A stretch of 64,000 bases of DNA from Snodgrassella sp. GTDB lineage: Bacteria > Pseudomonadota > Gammaproteobacteria > Burkholderiales > Neisseriaceae. The notes beneath the pieces were generated by a model. That model made no database searches and had not been told where the DNA came from. It saw nothing but the letters and a program-made list of their open reading frames with translations. Below are positions 1 to 10,778 of this stretch, piece after piece. The stretch is taken from NCBI GenBank assembly GCA_024103515.1, contig JAGGIK010000003.1, forward strand, positions 19,803-83,802, given 5' to 3'. Within the stretch, counting starts at the first letter, position 1. Each line of letters starts with the position of its first letter. A program made the translations under genes and the position numbers.

Positions 1-1084
1 GCTAACGATGAATGTCATCGTTTGTAATTTTAGCAATAAGCCTAAGCTGCAAAGGCTTGTTGTCATTCTTCGGTTATCATGAATTTTTCCCCTTTAACCA
101 ATTCAGTTTTTATACTGTTAAATGTTGCTTCTGCCACTGCATTGTCATACCGACATCCCTTTTTACTGAGTGAACGCTGCAGATTAAATGTATTAATACA
201 CTTGTTTACCAAGCAATTGTTTAGCAAATGCCTTTGCTCTATCTGAATGAAATAGATGGAATGAAGACAGCGGTTGCTTAATCTGACTTAGTGCAGACAT
301 CACTCAATCTGCTGTTTTATGTTGTCCAACACGATAACCGACAATCTGTCGGTTCGATAAATTCAGTCGTACACACAAATCATTCCAGCAATGGTTAACA
401 CGAATATAGCTTAGGTCTGTCACGATAATCTGCTGCTAGGCACCGACATCCAACTGATGTTATATGCTTAGCTGTTGCTGCACTATTGCGTGCCATCTGA
501 TATGCTCGATAAGGTTTAAACGTATACTTTGGTCTTCATGCTAGCGACTTTATCAGTCGGGCAATGTCACGCCGATAAACACGGATACCTGTTGGTTATC
601 AGGCCAAACCAATGCCTCTGGTTTCATAAGATGGATCGCTGTGTTTAACAATAGTCACTATTGTATTGACGTTATGGGCGACCGATTTCGGTTTAGTGGT
701 TTGGCACTGATAATAGGCATAATGTCTGGCTATCGCTCAGCAGCGACATCATGCCGCTACAGCATAACGATGTTGCTTTGCTTTCAGGATTTTGAGTTTG
801 TGCCATGATCAGTGCAGCCAGCTGTAGGATATGGTATTCCAACCGCAGCTGCTTGAGTTCTTTGCGCCAAGCGATCAGTTCATTTTGTTCTGGCGTGCGG
901 TTTCTTTGGTCTTAAAAGAACCACTTTTGCATGATTGGCTTATGCAGCGGTCTAAAGCGAAAAGTGTCAAATCGTATTGCTTGACCAACTCACTGCGCGA
1001 TTTTCCCTGCTGATTAAATTTAACCATTTGTGCTTGGTAATCAGCACGAAAAGAGCGTTGTGCACGTTGTTGTTGATTCATCAT
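1..1084 (-). pseudogene. Decayed IS3-family transposase (orfA + orfB), cut by window edge
   Basis: Read on the minus strand, an OrfA-like start (positions 1084 to about 875) begins MNQQQRAQRSFRADYQAQ and is followed downstream by scattered OrfB pieces broken by stops and frameshifts. The clearest piece, near 60-180, reads SLSKKGCRYDNAVAEATFNS followed by IKTELVKGEKF, the conserved region around the last catalytic Glu of the IS3-family DDE integrase domain (A-E-x-F-N-x-x-K-T-E). The KRWHSSL-like C-terminal signature appears with substitutions at the very start of the window, so the element continues to the left. No frame is long enough to make a working transposase. The family is clear from these motifs; the IS name is not determinable by eye. 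Confidence 0.75.
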
Positions 1085-1374
1085 TATTTCCTTTTTAGCG
1101 TTAAATTTATCTTATCCCCCTAAAAAAAGGTTGTATGAATTGGTGTAGCCTATCCAATTATTAATTGATCTAAACAGATGGTTTATAAAGGTGTACGTTA
1201 TACTTTCCAGCAATCAATCAGTTATGGTGTTATTCATAGTTAATGCAGCAAAATTAAACAGAAATTTAATGTTACTATCGCATAAAATGACAGCCAAAAG
1301 TAAAAATTCTCTATGATAAAAGTTCAATATCATTTCAACATGAGGTAAAAAACACCTGATTAATTTGTATCTAT

Positions 1375-2095
1375 TTTGACAGGAGCTGAATCAGGCATTG
1401 CAGTTAAAGAAATCTGCCATAAATACGGCATAGGCAAAAAGAATTTGACTATTTATCAACAGCGGAAGAAACACAGTAGTATTGAATCGTCGGATAACAA
1501 ACGGTTGCTAGAGGCGGAAAATCGTAAGCTTAAGCAGATGTTTGTCTAGCTGAATTTAAAATAATCACTGCATCAAGAGGAATTCATAAACAATTGCTAG
1601 TGCCTAACAAGGAATGTAAACCTTGGAATCAAAAGCTACAAAATAGTCATCCTGTTGCTATTGTTATGATCTACTCTATTCAGTGCTTAAACTACTGTGC
1701 TAAGTATGATTAATTTCAGTTAGTGGATGATGCGATGATGATGTCGATACTGACTGCAATTATAAACAAGTGTGTACGCAGGGAGCTTTCCAAAATGTTT
1801 CATCGTATCCGCCCACTCAGCTAAAAATGAAATCATAACCGTGTCTAGTGATATATTGTGCATTTAAGCTTAATCTCAGGATAAAGCATAAACAACGTAT
1901 TTCACCACGCGCAGCCCAAAAAGTGCAGTACCGAATAAACTAGATGGATGTTGGTCAATGGGCTTGATGCATAACCACAGTCGCAATCAACGACGTTAGA
2001 ACGTGAATATCATCGATGAGTGTCATCGTAAGGTATTAGGCAGTGACATTATGGTCAGCTTAGCGGCAGAAAAAATAAACTTTTATCTGGATTAA
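1375..2095 (+). pseudogene. Decayed IS3-family (IS407-like) transposase
   Basis: On the plus strand from about 1381 the frame reads GAESGIAVKEICHKYGIGKK, an IS3-group OrfA helix-turn-helix, then SSDNKRLLEAENRKLKQMF, the leucine-zipper stretch, before a stop. Downstream fragments of OrfB are visible: LNLRIKHKQRISPRAAQK near 1868-1925 (normally followed by W-S-M-D-F-M of the DDE domain, here decayed) and NIIDECHRKVLGSDI near 2005-2055. Many stops and frame changes separate the fragments. The same family is present as relics at about 38.2-39.2 and 51.1-51.9 kb. It lies in the opposite orientation to the relic at 1-1084 and appears to be a different IS3 subgroup. Confidence 0.75.
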
Positions 2096-2510
2096 CATAC
2101 CGAAAATCATGATTATCCATTAAAACTATGCATAGATAATTAGATGATTTAAGCGTACTTATCAAATAGGGGTGTTAAATTTATATCTTTTTGATAATCT
2201 AGAACAGGCAAAAGGTAACTGAAAAATGGCTAGCCATTTTTTATACCTAAAACTTTCCATAAGGTATTAATTAATTTGAAACTGTATGAATAAAAACATA
2301 AAAACCAGTAATATTATTCTATACGTGAGTTTGTGTACTAACACTATGCGGTATTTATAATTAGAGTATCTCACAAAATAAAATATACCATTCCTTGCCT
2401 ATACTATATTTATCCTACAAAACAAATTTTGTAAAGAAACGCATTAACCAATTCAACCCTTTATCACACAATACTCATAAGCGTTTTTAAATTTCTACAT
2501 GGAGACAATA

Positions 2511-2996
2511 ATGTCATTAAATTTTACTCTTACCAGCCCAGAATTCAAAGATGGTGATAGAGTTGACAGCTCTTATCAAAGTGATCAGGACAATCAATCA
2601 CCCGCTTTAATATGGCAGAATGCGCCTGCCACAACCCAAAGTTTTGCAATTGCATGCCACGATCCAGATGCACCAACTGGCGGTGCAGGCTGGTGGCACT
2701 GGATGGCCATTAATATACCGCCTTCTGTCACAGAATTAAAACGCGATACGGGCGCGCAAAATGGGCAGCATCTTCCAGCTGGTACACGGCAATTACGCAA
2801 TGATACTGGTACTTTAGGCTATTCTGGTTTCTATCCACCTGTTGGAGATCCTCCTCACCGCTATATTTTCACAGTATATGCACTGGATACAGATAAAATT
2901 GATGTGCCAGCTGACGCCAGCACCAGTATGACAGGCTTTATGGTGAATGCGCATACCATCGCTAAAACATCGATTACTGTCTATTATGGTCGTTAA
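2511..2996 (+). CDS. YbhB/YbcL family Raf kinase inhibitor-like (PEBP) protein
   Basis: A 161-residue phosphatidylethanolamine-binding-protein family member. The family hallmark D-P-D-A-P is at residues 51-55, followed by WWHWMAINIP at 61-70 and the ligand-pocket segment YSGFYPPVGDPPHRY around 104-118. Bacterial homologues of known structure are small cytoplasmic or periplasmic proteins with an anion-binding pocket and no agreed function. No signal peptide is seen, so a cytoplasmic location is inferred. Start: an in-frame ATG at 2499 is possible, but GGAG at 2501-2504 sits correctly for the ATG at 2511, giving the usual family start M-x-L-x-F-T-L. Monocistronic; it converges on rbfA with a shared terminator between. 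Confidence 0.9.
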   Translation: MSLNFTLTSPEFKDGDRVDSSYQSDQDNQSPALIWQNAPATTQSFAIACHDPDAPTGGAGWWHWMAINIPPSVTELKRDTGAQNGQHLPAGTRQLRNDTGTLGYSGFYPPVGDPPHRYIFTVYALDTDKIDVPADASTSMTGFMVNAHTIAKTSITVYYGR

Positions 2997-3020
2997 CGGT
3001 GACAAAAGCATTAATATAAA

Positions 3021-3049
3021 AAAGGTTAGCTCTCTCGCTAACCTTTTTA
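3021..3049. terminator. Bidirectional intrinsic terminator between PEBP gene and rbfA
   Basis: Perfect 10-bp inverted repeat AAAGGTTAGC / GCTAACCTTT with a 6-base loop, A-rich on the left and T-rich on the right, so it can serve both converging genes. Confidence 0.85.
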
Positions 3050-3421
3050 TTAGCCTTCAATTGGCTTTTCCTTCGCCACTGTCTCAATTAAATGCGAAAT
3101 ACTCATACCGCGTTCCAATGATTCATCATAGACAAAAGATAATTCTGGTGTACGAAATAACTTAATACGACGCGCCAGTTCACTACGCAGATAACCCTTG
3201 GCATGTTTTAGTGCCTCTTCAGTAACGGCACGGGTATTATCATCCAATACTGTGTAGTAAATCACAGCATGACTATAATCACGGGTCACTTCTACTTCAT
3301 TAATGGTAATAAAACCTGCGCGAGGATCTTTAAGTCCAACCCGCACCAGTTCGGCCAACTCACGCATAATCTGTTCTTTTACACGATCCTGACGTGCATA
3401 GCCACGTTGTGCTTTACGCAT
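3050..3421 (-). CDS. rbfA: 30S ribosome-binding factor A
   Basis: A 123-residue cytoplasmic protein that binds 16S rRNA of the 30S subunit during late maturation of its 5' end and supports cold growth. The family's single KH-like domain is visible: an N-terminal basic helix (RKAQRGYARQDRVKEQI), the conserved D-P-R at residues 32-34, and the strand VEVTRDYSHAVIYYTVL at about 43-59. Length matches the family. It is the last gene of rimP-nusA-infB-rbfA, separated from infB by 79 bp that hold a hairpin made of two DNA-uptake-like sequences, which may reduce read-through from infB. Reduced growth factors of this operon are usually co-regulated; no separate promoter is obvious. Confidence 0.97.
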   Translation of the reverse strand: MRKAQRGYARQDRVKEQIMRELAELVRVGLKDPRAGFITINEVEVTRDYSHAVIYYTVLDDNTRAVTEEALKHAKGYLRSELARRIKLFRTPELSFVYDESLERGMSISHLIETVAKEKPIEG

Positions 3422-3450
3422 AACCGCTCCTTTCTAGCCTGATCCAAAAA

Positions 3451-3483
3451 TTCAGGCAGCCTGATGCACTTTTCAGGCTGCCT
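3451..3483 (-). terminator. Hairpin of two inverted uptake-signal-like 12-mers (attenuator/terminator)
   Basis: On the minus strand AGGCAGCCTGAA (3483-3472) is followed after a short loop by AGGCTGCCTGAA (3462-3451), forming an 11-bp stem and then a run ATTTTT. AGGCTGCCTGAA equals a known Neisseriaceae DNA-uptake-sequence dialect; the other arm is its near reverse complement. Paired uptake sequences acting as terminators are typical of Neisseriaceae. Here it sits between infB and rbfA. Confidence 0.75.
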
Positions 3484-3500
3484 AAAACCTTTAATGCCAA

Positions 3501-6398
3501 TCAGAGCCGACGTGCAACTTCTACCACTTCAAAGGCCTCTAGCTGATCACCTTCTAAAATATCATTAAAGTTCTTCAGCATTAAACCACATTCAAAACCC
3601 TGACGCACTTCTTTAACATCATCTTTAAAGCGTTTTAAAGACGCCAATTCACCAGTATGAACCACCACATTATTGCGAATCAAACGGACATGTGAATCAC
3701 GTTTAATCAAGCCATCAGTCACCATACAGCCGGCAATATTACCAACCTTAGAAACCGTGATCACCTGACGAATCTCAACAGTACCGGTAACATTTTCTTT
3801 TTGTTCCGGTGCCAACATACCACTCAAAGCCGCTTTAACATCATCAATAGCATCATATATGATATTGTAATATCGAATTTCCACATCTTCATGCTCAGCC
3901 AACTTACGTGCAGCAGCATCAGCACGAACATTAAAACCGATGATTACTGCTCCAGAAGCAATGGCAAGATTGACATCTGACTCACTGATCCCGCCCACAC
4001 CACTGTGCAAGACATCTACACGCACTTCATTAGTAGATAGCTTTCTTAAGCTACCAGCCAAAGCCTCATATGAACCTTGCACATCGGCCTTAATAATTAT
4101 TGGTAAACTTTGCGCCTGGTTTTCACCCATGTTAGTAAACATGTTTTCTAATTTAGCCGCCTGCTGTTTAGCCAGACGAACATCACGGTATTTACCTTGA
4201 CGGAACAAGGCAATTTCACGAGCCTTTTTCTCATCTGCCAGCACAATAAAGTCTTCACCCGCATTAGGAACATCAGATAAACCCAAAATTTCAACCGGAA
4301 TTGATGGACCGGCGGATTCTATGGTTTTACCATTCTCATCCACCATGGCGCGTACTCGACCGAAAGCTGTACCAGCCAACAACACATCACCTTTATGTAA
4401 TGTACCACTTTGTACCAGCAATGTAGCTACAGCACCGCGTCCTTTGTCTAAACGAGACTCAACCACAATGCCTTTGGCTGGTGCATCGATAGGAGCTTTC
4501 AGCTCTAGTACATCTGCCTCCAGCAATACCGCTTCTAGTAAGGCATCAATATTGGTACCTTGTTTAGCCGACACATCAATGAATTGCACATCACCGCCCC
4601 ATGCATCTGGCACAACTTCATGCGCAGTCAATTCCTGACGAATACGTTCTGGATTGGCACCTTCTTTATCAATCTTATTTACAGCAACCACTAAAGGAAC
4701 TTTAGCAGCTTTGGCATGAGCAATTGCTTCGATCGTCTGAGGCATCACACCATCATCAGCAGCCACTACCAGAATCACAATATCAGTAGCCTGAGCACCG
4801 CGCGCACGCATTGCCGTAAATGCCTCATGCCCCGGCGTATCTAGGAAAGTAATTACACCACGCAGTGTTTCAACATGATAAGCACCAATATGCTGAGTAA
4901 TCCCCCCTGCTTCACCCTGTACCACGCGAGCACGACGAATATAATCCAGTAGCGAAGTTTTGCCATGGTCTACATGCCCCATTACAGTTACAACAGGTGG
5001 ACGAGATACAGCTTCGGCATCAACCACAGTTTCATTTTCATCCAGAAATGCTTCTGGATCATCAGCTGCAGCAGCTTTACCAATATGACCCATTTCTTCA
5101 ACTACAATCAGAGCAGTTTCCTGATCTAGAGATTGATTAATGGTAACCATCATGCCCATTTTCATCAATGTTTTGATAACCTCAGCGGCCTTGACAGCCA
5201 TTTTGTGTGCCAATTCGGCAGCAGTAATGGTTTCAGGCACCAAAACTTCATGTACAACTGGCTCAGTTGGCGCCTGAAATGCATGCTGATTAGGCTGCAA
5301 TTTAAGCTGCTTCTTATTGCCTTTTTTTCCACCACGTCTGCGATTTTCATCAGCATTAACAACATCAGCTGAGCGGCGGTTTTTGCCACCTCGTGCAGAT
5401 TTGCCTTTAGGCATCTCGTCTTCACGCTGGCGACGAGGTTCATCTTTTTTGCGGCGGCTTGCATTCTCTGCATTTGCCTCATTTGCTTTTGCTGGAGCAC
5501 TTGAAACAGGCTTTTTCTCACTAGGTTTAGCTGAGCGCACTTCTGCAGCTTTCCGCTCACTCGGCGCTTTACTTTCTTCTTTAGCCTGCTGTTTGGCCGC
5601 TTCTCGACGAGCCTGCCTTTCCTGTTTCTGTTTTAACAACATCTCGCGATGGGCGCGCATAGCTTCTGCACGTCGTGCCTCCTCATCACGTTGAGCCTGC
5701 TCTTCCGGACTGATGATCGGCTTAGACGCTTCAGCAACCAATGCCGCCAAATCAATCTTTTTCGTTTTTTTATTGTTACGGTTACGTTTAGATTTATGTT
5801 GCTCCTGCTTTTCAGCAGTCTTATTGTCTACCGGTGCACCTTGATTCTGATTCACAACTTCAATTTTTTCCTGTTTCACATCCTGTTTTATCACTTCAGT
5901 CTGCTCAGTCTCTTGTTTAGGTTTCTGTTCCTGTTTGCTGGCAGCTGCTTTAAGACGTGCTACTTCTGCTGCCGCAGCGGCAGCAGATTCTTCACGGCGC
6001 TTAGCCTCCGCTTCAACAGCAGCCAGTTTTGCTTCTTCCACTTCAGCTTCACTTTCTACCACAACTATATCCGCAGACGGTTCAGCATTTTCAGGTTTTA
6101 TTTCTTCAGATAATTCTTCCGGCGCAATCGCCACCCGACGCCGACGTCGCATCTCTACTTCAACACCAGCAACTGTACTTTTCTCGGCAGGTTTCTTGCG
6201 ATTAATAGTGATAGTACTGGTTGTCTGACTACCATTTGATTGCTTCAGATACACTAGTAGCTGTTTTTTATCAGCAGATGTCAGCTTATCTGAAGCTGCC
6301 TGTTTATGTACTCCAGCTTCTGCGAGCTGTTCTAGCAACCTTGCAGTTGATAAATGCAGCTCAGAAGCAAATTGTTCTACAGTTATTAGATTAGTCAT
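3501..6398 (-). CDS. infB: Translation initiation factor IF-2
   Basis: A 965-residue GTPase that brings fMet-tRNA to the 30S P site and promotes subunit joining. N-terminal IF2_N domain at about 1-52, a very long charged Ala/Glu/Lys/Arg-rich linker to roughly residue 380, a second IF2_N domain, then the G domain: G1 GHVDHGKT at 474-481, G3 DTPGH at 520-524 and G4 NKID at 574-577, followed by the IF2 domains II, III and the fMet-tRNA-binding C-terminal barrel. Start: an upstream in-frame ATG at 6422 would overlap the nusA 3' end by 14 codons; the ATG at 6398 has AAGGG upstream and matches the family start, so I use it. It lies 10 bp after the nusA stop, clearly one operon. Confidence 0.97.
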   Translation of the reverse strand: MTNLITVEQFASELHLSTARLLEQLAEAGVHKQAASDKLTSADKKQLLVYLKQSNGSQTTSTITINRKKPAEKSTVAGVEVEMRRRRRVAIAPEELSEEIKPENAEPSADIVVVESEAEVEEAKLAAVEAEAKRREESAAAAAAEVARLKAAASKQEQKPKQETEQTEVIKQDVKQEKIEVVNQNQGAPVDNKTAEKQEQHKSKRNRNNKKTKKIDLAALVAEASKPIISPEEQAQRDEEARRAEAMRAHREMLLKQKQERQARREAAKQQAKEESKAPSERKAAEVRSAKPSEKKPVSSAPAKANEANAENASRRKKDEPRRQREDEMPKGKSARGGKNRRSADVVNADENRRRGGKKGNKKQLKLQPNQHAFQAPTEPVVHEVLVPETITAAELAHKMAVKAAEVIKTLMKMGMMVTINQSLDQETALIVVEEMGHIGKAAAADDPEAFLDENETVVDAEAVSRPPVVTVMGHVDHGKTSLLDYIRRARVVQGEAGGITQHIGAYHVETLRGVITFLDTPGHEAFTAMRARGAQATDIVILVVAADDGVMPQTIEAIAHAKAAKVPLVVAVNKIDKEGANPERIRQELTAHEVVPDAWGGDVQFIDVSAKQGTNIDALLEAVLLEADVLELKAPIDAPAKGIVVESRLDKGRGAVATLLVQSGTLHKGDVLLAGTAFGRVRAMVDENGKTIESAGPSIPVEILGLSDVPNAGEDFIVLADEKKAREIALFRQGKYRDVRLAKQQAAKLENMFTNMGENQAQSLPIIIKADVQGSYEALAGSLRKLSTNEVRVDVLHSGVGGISESDVNLAIASGAVIIGFNVRADAAARKLAEHEDVEIRYYNIIYDAIDDVKAALSGMLAPEQKENVTGTVEIRQVITVSKVGNIAGCMVTDGLIKRDSHVRLIRNNVVVHTGELASLKRFKDDVKEVRQGFECGLMLKNFNDILEGDQLEAFEVVEVARRL

Positions 6399-6408
6399 TC
6401 GCGTACCC

Positions 6409-7896
6409 TTATGCTTCGTCAAACCAGTGGGCGCGTGCAGCCATCACCACTTTCTTGGCAGTTTCTTCATCAATACCCGTGATTTCAATCAGTTCGTCAA
6501 CAGAAAGTTCGGCCAAATCATCACGAGTTTTAATTCCTTCATTGGCCAGGTCATGCAGCATTTCCTGATCGACACCATCTAGGTTTTTCAGATCATCGTC
6601 CATATGCTCTAATTGCTCTTCAGAGACAATCGCCAAAGTCAGGATGGCATCACGGGCACGATTGCGCAGTTCATTAACGGTTTCTTCATCAAAACCATCA
6701 ATTTCGAGCATTTCTTGTACGGGCACATAGGCCACTTCTTCCAGACTAGTAAAGCCCTCTTGCACCAAAACTTCGGCTACAGCTTCATCAACACTTAGAT
6801 GATTAACAAACAATTCACGCAGTGCTCTATCTTCTGCTTCATGACGCTCCTGCGCTTCCTCTACAGTCATAATATTTAATTGCCATCCAGTTAACTCAGC
6901 AGCCAAACGAACATTTTGTCCACCACGACCAATGGCCAGTGCTAGCTGATCTTCTGCCACAATCACATCTACTGAATGATGATCTTCATCAATCAGAATG
7001 CGAGTCACTTCAGCCGGACTTAAAGCATTAATGACAAATTGGGCAGTTTCTGGTGACCATAGCACCACATCAATTCGCTCTCCAGCCAACTCTTCAGTTA
7101 CCGCATTAACACGAGAACCACGCACACCGATACAAGTTCCTTGCGGATCAACACGTGTGTCATTGGATTTCACTGCAATCTTGGCTCGCAGTCCAGGATC
7201 ACGACTAACTTCTTTAATTTCCAGCAAACCATCTTCGATTTCTGGCACTTCCAGTTCAAACAGTTTCAACAGAAATTCACGCGAGATTCTGGTCAAAATC
7301 ACCTGACTGCGATTGCCAATTTGATCTACCCGCAGAAATAAGGCACGTACGCGATCTCCATTACGGAAATTTTCACGCGGAATCATCTGATCACGAGGCA
7401 ACAAGGCTTCCAGTCGGCCGATTTCTACAATCGCTCCATGCCGTTCAACCCGCTTAATAGTTCCCAGAACTAAATTATCTTTGCGCGCTAAAAATTCATT
7501 TAAAATCTGTCCGCGCTCAGCATCACGTATCCGTTGCAAAATTACCTGCTTAGCAGTTTGCGCACCAATACGGCCAAACTCAACATTTTCAATCGGTTCT
7601 TCATAATACTCACCAATTTGAATAGCTGTACCGGGTATTTCTTCCTGAATTTCCTCAATCGTTTTCTGAATATCTGGATAGGTATAATCCTCATCAGCCA
7701 CAATCAGCCAGCGACGAAAACTGCTATAGTCACCAGTATGACGATCAATAGCAACACGTACATCCATATTTTCACGTTCAGTTTTCTTCTTCGCTGCGCT
7801 GGCTAATGCAAACTCTAACGCACTGAATACAACTTCCGTATCTACATTTTTCTCACTCGCCAAAGCCTCGGCCAGCAGTAAAATTTCACGACTCAT
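6409..7896 (-). CDS. nusA: Transcription termination/antitermination factor NusA
   Basis: A 495-residue RNA-polymerase-associated factor controlling pausing, intrinsic termination and rRNA antitermination. Domain order fits: N-terminal polymerase-binding domain (1 to about 125), S1 RNA-binding domain (about 135-200), two KH domains (G-V-R-G-S-R motif of KH1 and [12 protein letters not shown] of KH2), and two acidic helix-hairpin repeats at the C-terminus (residues about 370-495), the arrangement found in proteobacteria, whereas Gram-positive NusA lacks the acidic repeats. It follows rimP by 47 bp and precedes infB by 10 bp. In Escherichia coli NusA represses its own operon; the leader hairpin upstream of rimP suggests the same may hold here. 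Confidence 0.97.
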   Translation of the reverse strand: MSREILLLAEALASEKNVDTEVVFSALEFALASAAKKKTERENMDVRVAIDRHTGDYSSFRRWLIVADEDYTYPDIQKTIEEIQEEIPGTAIQIGEYYEEPIENVEFGRIGAQTAKQVILQRIRDAERGQILNEFLARKDNLVLGTIKRVERHGAIVEIGRLEALLPRDQMIPRENFRNGDRVRALFLRVDQIGNRSQVILTRISREFLLKLFELEVPEIEDGLLEIKEVSRDPGLRAKIAVKSNDTRVDPQGTCIGVRGSRVNAVTEELAGERIDVVLWSPETAQFVINALSPAEVTRILIDEDHHSVDVIVAEDQLALAIGRGGQNVRLAAELTGWQLNIMTVEEAQERHEAEDRALRELFVNHLSVDEAVAEVLVQEGFTSLEEVAYVPVQEMLEIDGFDEETVNELRNRARDAILTLAIVSEEQLEHMDDDLKNLDGVDQEMLHDLANEGIKTRDDLAELSVDELIEITGIDEETAKKVVMAARAHWFDEA

Positions 7897-7943
7897 GTAA
7901 TTCTCCTTGCAAGCTTTACGCTTACAACAATATAAACAATCGA

Positions 7944-8426
7944 TTAAATATTAAATTCGGGCTTTAAACGGGCTTTATCGATATTATGCCATTCAATCAG
8001 TACCGTTTTACTTGCGATCACCGCCGCACGTTTGGCCCGGCGAGCTTCATTAACCTCTTCCAGCGTAATACTGATTTGTTCTTTATCATCAATACCATTA
8101 ATCCGCCCGATAAAATTTTTCTGACCTTCTATCGGTAGACGTGTTTTAATTTTTACCAGCTGGCCGACAAACCGAGCAAAATCAGCAGGCTTAGTTAGCG
8201 GTCTATCCAAACCTGGACTAGAAATTTCCAGACGTTGATAGTCCACATCTTCAACAGCCAGCACCCTACTTAAATGATTACTGACCGCAACGCAGTCATC
8301 CAGAGATATACCACTTTCAGGCTTGTCAATAAAAACCCGCAAATCCCCTTGAGCGGTTAATTCGTAATTTACCAACTCATAGCCCAGACCCGGCAAAGTT
8401 TTCTCTAAAATGCCTTGAATATCCAT
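7944..8426 (-). CDS. rimP: Ribosome maturation factor RimP
   Basis: A 160-residue cytoplasmic factor needed for 30S assembly. The N-terminal alpha/beta domain (1 to about 85) carries the family segment [18 protein letters not shown], and the C-terminal SH3-like barrel follows (about 90-160). It is the first gene of the rimP-nusA-infB-rbfA operon. The start codon at 8426 is preceded on the minus strand by AGGGAG, and directly upstream of that by a hairpin and T-run (8438-8467), so ribosome access and transcript elongation could both be affected by this structure. Confidence 0.95.
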   Translation of the reverse strand: MDIQGILEKTLPGLGYELVNYELTAQGDLRVFIDKPESGISLDDCVAVSNHLSRVLAVEDVDYQRLEISSPGLDRPLTKPADFARFVGQLVKIKTRLPIEGQKNFIGRINGIDDKEQISITLEEVNEARRAKRAAVIASKTVLIEWHNIDKARLKPEFNI

Positions 8427-8437
8427 CTGTGCTCCCT

Positions 8438-8467
8438 AAAAACAAAAAAATGGCCTAAGGGCCATTT
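8438..8467 (-). terminator. Intrinsic terminator (attenuator) in rimP leader
   Basis: Perfect 8-bp stem AAATGGCC / GGCCATTT with a 4-base loop; on the minus strand it is followed by seven T, G, then five T. It ends about 10 bp before the rimP start, and there is no minus-strand gene upstream that it could terminate. This points to leader attenuation of the operon. Confidence 0.75.
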
Positions 8468-8545
8468 CTCAATAATTCGAAAAATTTCTTTATTTTAACC
8501 TATTGTCAAAAAAAAAGAAAGCTTAAATCAGTATCTGTCTCATGA

Positions 8546-8575
8546 ATTATAATATTTTTAGCTTATATATTTCAA
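8546..8575 (-). promoter_or_regulatory. Candidate sigma70 promoter for rimP-nusA-infB-rbfA
   Basis: On the minus strand TTGAAA (8575-8570), an 18-base spacer and TATAAT (8551-8546). Transcription would start near 8538, giving a leader of about 110 bases that contains the terminator hairpin. Confidence 0.5.
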
Positions 8576-8877
8576 CACATTAGATTTTTAGCCTTAACAT
8601 AATAAATAGAATTATTATTAATATATAAATACATTAAATTAAATACAGTTTCCTCAATTGCACAAACATAATTACCTTGAAATTGTTAATCAAATAACTA
8701 AACCACCAAATAAATTAAATATCGTATACTTATCTTGGCAAAAGCTCATAATACGTTTAAAACCCTTTCACAAATGTCAATAGATTTAATTATATAAAAA
8801 CTCTATCTTTTAGGATTGGCGAACCCCCCATGTAAAGACTAAACTTCCTTCCCCACTTTATTTCAAGAGACCAATAA
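8576..8877. other. AT-rich divergent intergenic region rimP/kup
   Basis: About 300 bp of AT-rich sequence between the divergent rimP operon and kup. It must hold the kup promoter, but no hexamer pair stands out and no riboswitch fold was recognised. A short G/C-rich patch (GGATTGGCGAACCCCCC, near 8812-8829) lies in the kup leader. Confidence 0.4.
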
Positions 8878-10746
8878 ATGCGTTTACAACTCACGGCCAA
8901 TAGCGCTACCACTCTAGCAGCATTGGGTATTGTTTACGGAGATATAGGCACCAGCCCCTTATATGCATTGAAAGAAAGCTTCCGCGCTTCTTCAATCATT
9001 GCATCTGAAGCAAATGTATTGGGTTTTGTTTCCTTAATCATCTGGTCATTATTATTGATCGTCACCTTAAAATACGTATTATTTATTCTGCGGGCAGATA
9101 ACAATGGAGAAGGAGGAGTCGTCGTTTTAATGCAACAAGCTATAAAAAATGTCCGAGGCAAACCTGTTTGGATTATGATGATGGGATTAACCGGTACAGC
9201 CCTTTTTTATGGAGATGCCATGATTACCCCTGCCGTCTCCGTACTTTCAGCAGCAGAAGGATTGACCGTAATCAGCGAAAGCTTTCGTCCCTACGTCATG
9301 CCTATTGCCTTAAGCATATTGTTTGCATTATTTTTTATACAGAAAAAAGGCACACATAAAATAGGTATATTATTTGGCCCGATTATGCTGGTATGGTTTA
9401 GTGCACTTGCCTTGATTGGTTTATATCAAATACTACATTCACCTAAAATCCTCATGGCATTCAACCCTTATTATGGCATTCAGTTTGCCATCACACATGG
9501 CTGGGATGGCTTCATAGGCTTAGGCTGTGTTGTACTAGCAGTAACTGGAGCAGAAGCCTTATACGCGGATATGGGGCATTTTGGCCGGCGGCCTATTCAG
9601 ACTGCTTGGTTGAAAATTGTCCTGCCCTGCCTACTACTAAACTATCTCGGTCAGGGAGCACTAATCTTGGGCGATCCGCTAGCCATTCGAAACCCTTTCT
9701 TTCTGAGCGTGCCGCACTGGTTACTCATTCCTTTTATTATTTTGGCCACCTTTGCAACCATCATAGCCAGTCAGGCCGTGATAGCAGGCGCTTTTTCACT
9801 GACCCGCCAAGCCATCCAATTAGGTTTCGCCCCTCGCATGACCATTATTCACACCAACAATGAAGAAATAGGTCAGATCTATCTTCCACTAGTTAACTGG
9901 TTACTGCTGACAGCCGTTACCTTAGTTGTATTGGTTTTTCATGATTCAGAACATCTTGCTTCAGCTTATGGTATTGCCGTTACCGGCACAATGGTGATTA
10001 CCACCCTACTTTTCTGTATCGTCATGATTAAAAACTGGCATTGGCCCGCATTGTTAGCCTTACTATTGACTACAGTATTTCTATGTTTTGACCTGATTTT
10101 TTTCAGCAGCAACCTACTCAAATTGGTAAATGGAGGCTGGTTTCCGGTACTGGTAGCATTAGTAGTAGTTACCATTTTTTCAACTTGGCGCAAAGGCCAG
10201 TTGCAAATCAAACGAATGCATCAAAATAACGAATTTGCACTTGATGAATTTGTGCAAAATCTGCATGATTATCCTCCGCAGAGTGTTTGCGGCAATGCTG
10301 TTTACATGGTAGCAGATCCATTTAACGTGCCGCGGGCTTTACTCCATAATCTGAAACACAATAGAATATTGCATAACCATAACGTAATCTTGACAGTGAG
10401 AACCAAAGAGGTTCCGCACATTAGTGACAGTGAACGTATTGCCATGAAACAAATTGGACCTAACTTTACTCGAGTTATTGCCGATTACGGATTTCAAGAA
10501 ACAGCTGACATCGGCCATATTCTCAAGTTAATGGCCGAACAGGGCATTGAGCTCGATACCATGGACACATCATTCTTTTTGTCACATGATAGCATCGTCG
10601 TTGCAGATAATACAAAACCGGGTAACATGGGTCGTCTACGTGCCCGACTATTCAAATGGTTGTATACAAATAGTGCTTCCGCCACTAATTATTACCATAT
10701 ACCTGCTAATCGGGTTGTCGAACTTGGCGCACAAGTGAAAATATAA
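8878..10746 (+). CDS. kup: Low-affinity potassium uptake protein Kup
   Basis: A 622-residue inner-membrane K+/H+ symporter of the KUP/HAK/KT family. The N-terminal family signature GIVYGDIGTSPLYALKE spans residues 17-33; about twelve hydrophobic membrane segments run to roughly residue 430, followed by a soluble C-terminal part of about 190 residues, as in Escherichia coli Kup (622 residues). Ribosome site is weak (CAAGAGA upstream of the ATG). The next gene, argC, begins 32 bp downstream on the same strand, so co-transcription is possible although the functions are unrelated. Confidence 0.96.
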   Translation: MRLQLTANSATTLAALGIVYGDIGTSPLYALKESFRASSIIASEANVLGFVSLIIWSLLLIVTLKYVLFILRADNNGEGGVVVLMQQAIKNVRGKPVWIMMMGLTGTALFYGDAMITPAVSVLSAAEGLTVISESFRPYVMPIALSILFALFFIQKKGTHKIGILFGPIMLVWFSALALIGLYQILHSPKILMAFNPYYGIQFAITHGWDGFIGLGCVVLAVTGAEALYADMGHFGRRPIQTAWLKIVLPCLLLNYLGQGALILGDPLAIRNPFFLSVPHWLLIPFIILATFATIIASQAVIAGAFSLTRQAIQLGFAPRMTIIHTNNEEIGQIYLPLVNWLLLTAVTLVVLVFHDSEHLASAYGIAVTGTMVITTLLFCIVMIKNWHWPALLALLLTTVFLCFDLIFFSSNLLKLVNGGWFPVLVALVVVTIFSTWRKGQLQIKRMHQNNEFALDEFVQNLHDYPPQSVCGNAVYMVADPFNVPRALLHNLKHNRILHNHNVILTVRTKEVPHISDSERIAMKQIGPNFTRVIADYGFQETADIGHILKLMAEQGIELDTMDTSFFLSHDSIVVADNTKPGNMGRLRARLFKWLYTNSASATNYYHIPANRVVELGAQVKI

Positions 10747-10778
10747 CCGCCAAATTAACCAAACTATAAAGGCTAAAA

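Noticed and set aside
831-1013. Plus-strand 60-codon frame
   Set aside because: Antisense shadow of the OrfA relic on the minus strand.
5165-6228. Several open frames on both strands inside infB
   Set aside because: Caused by the repetitive Ala/Lys/Glu linker of IF-2; no ribosome sites or family motifs.
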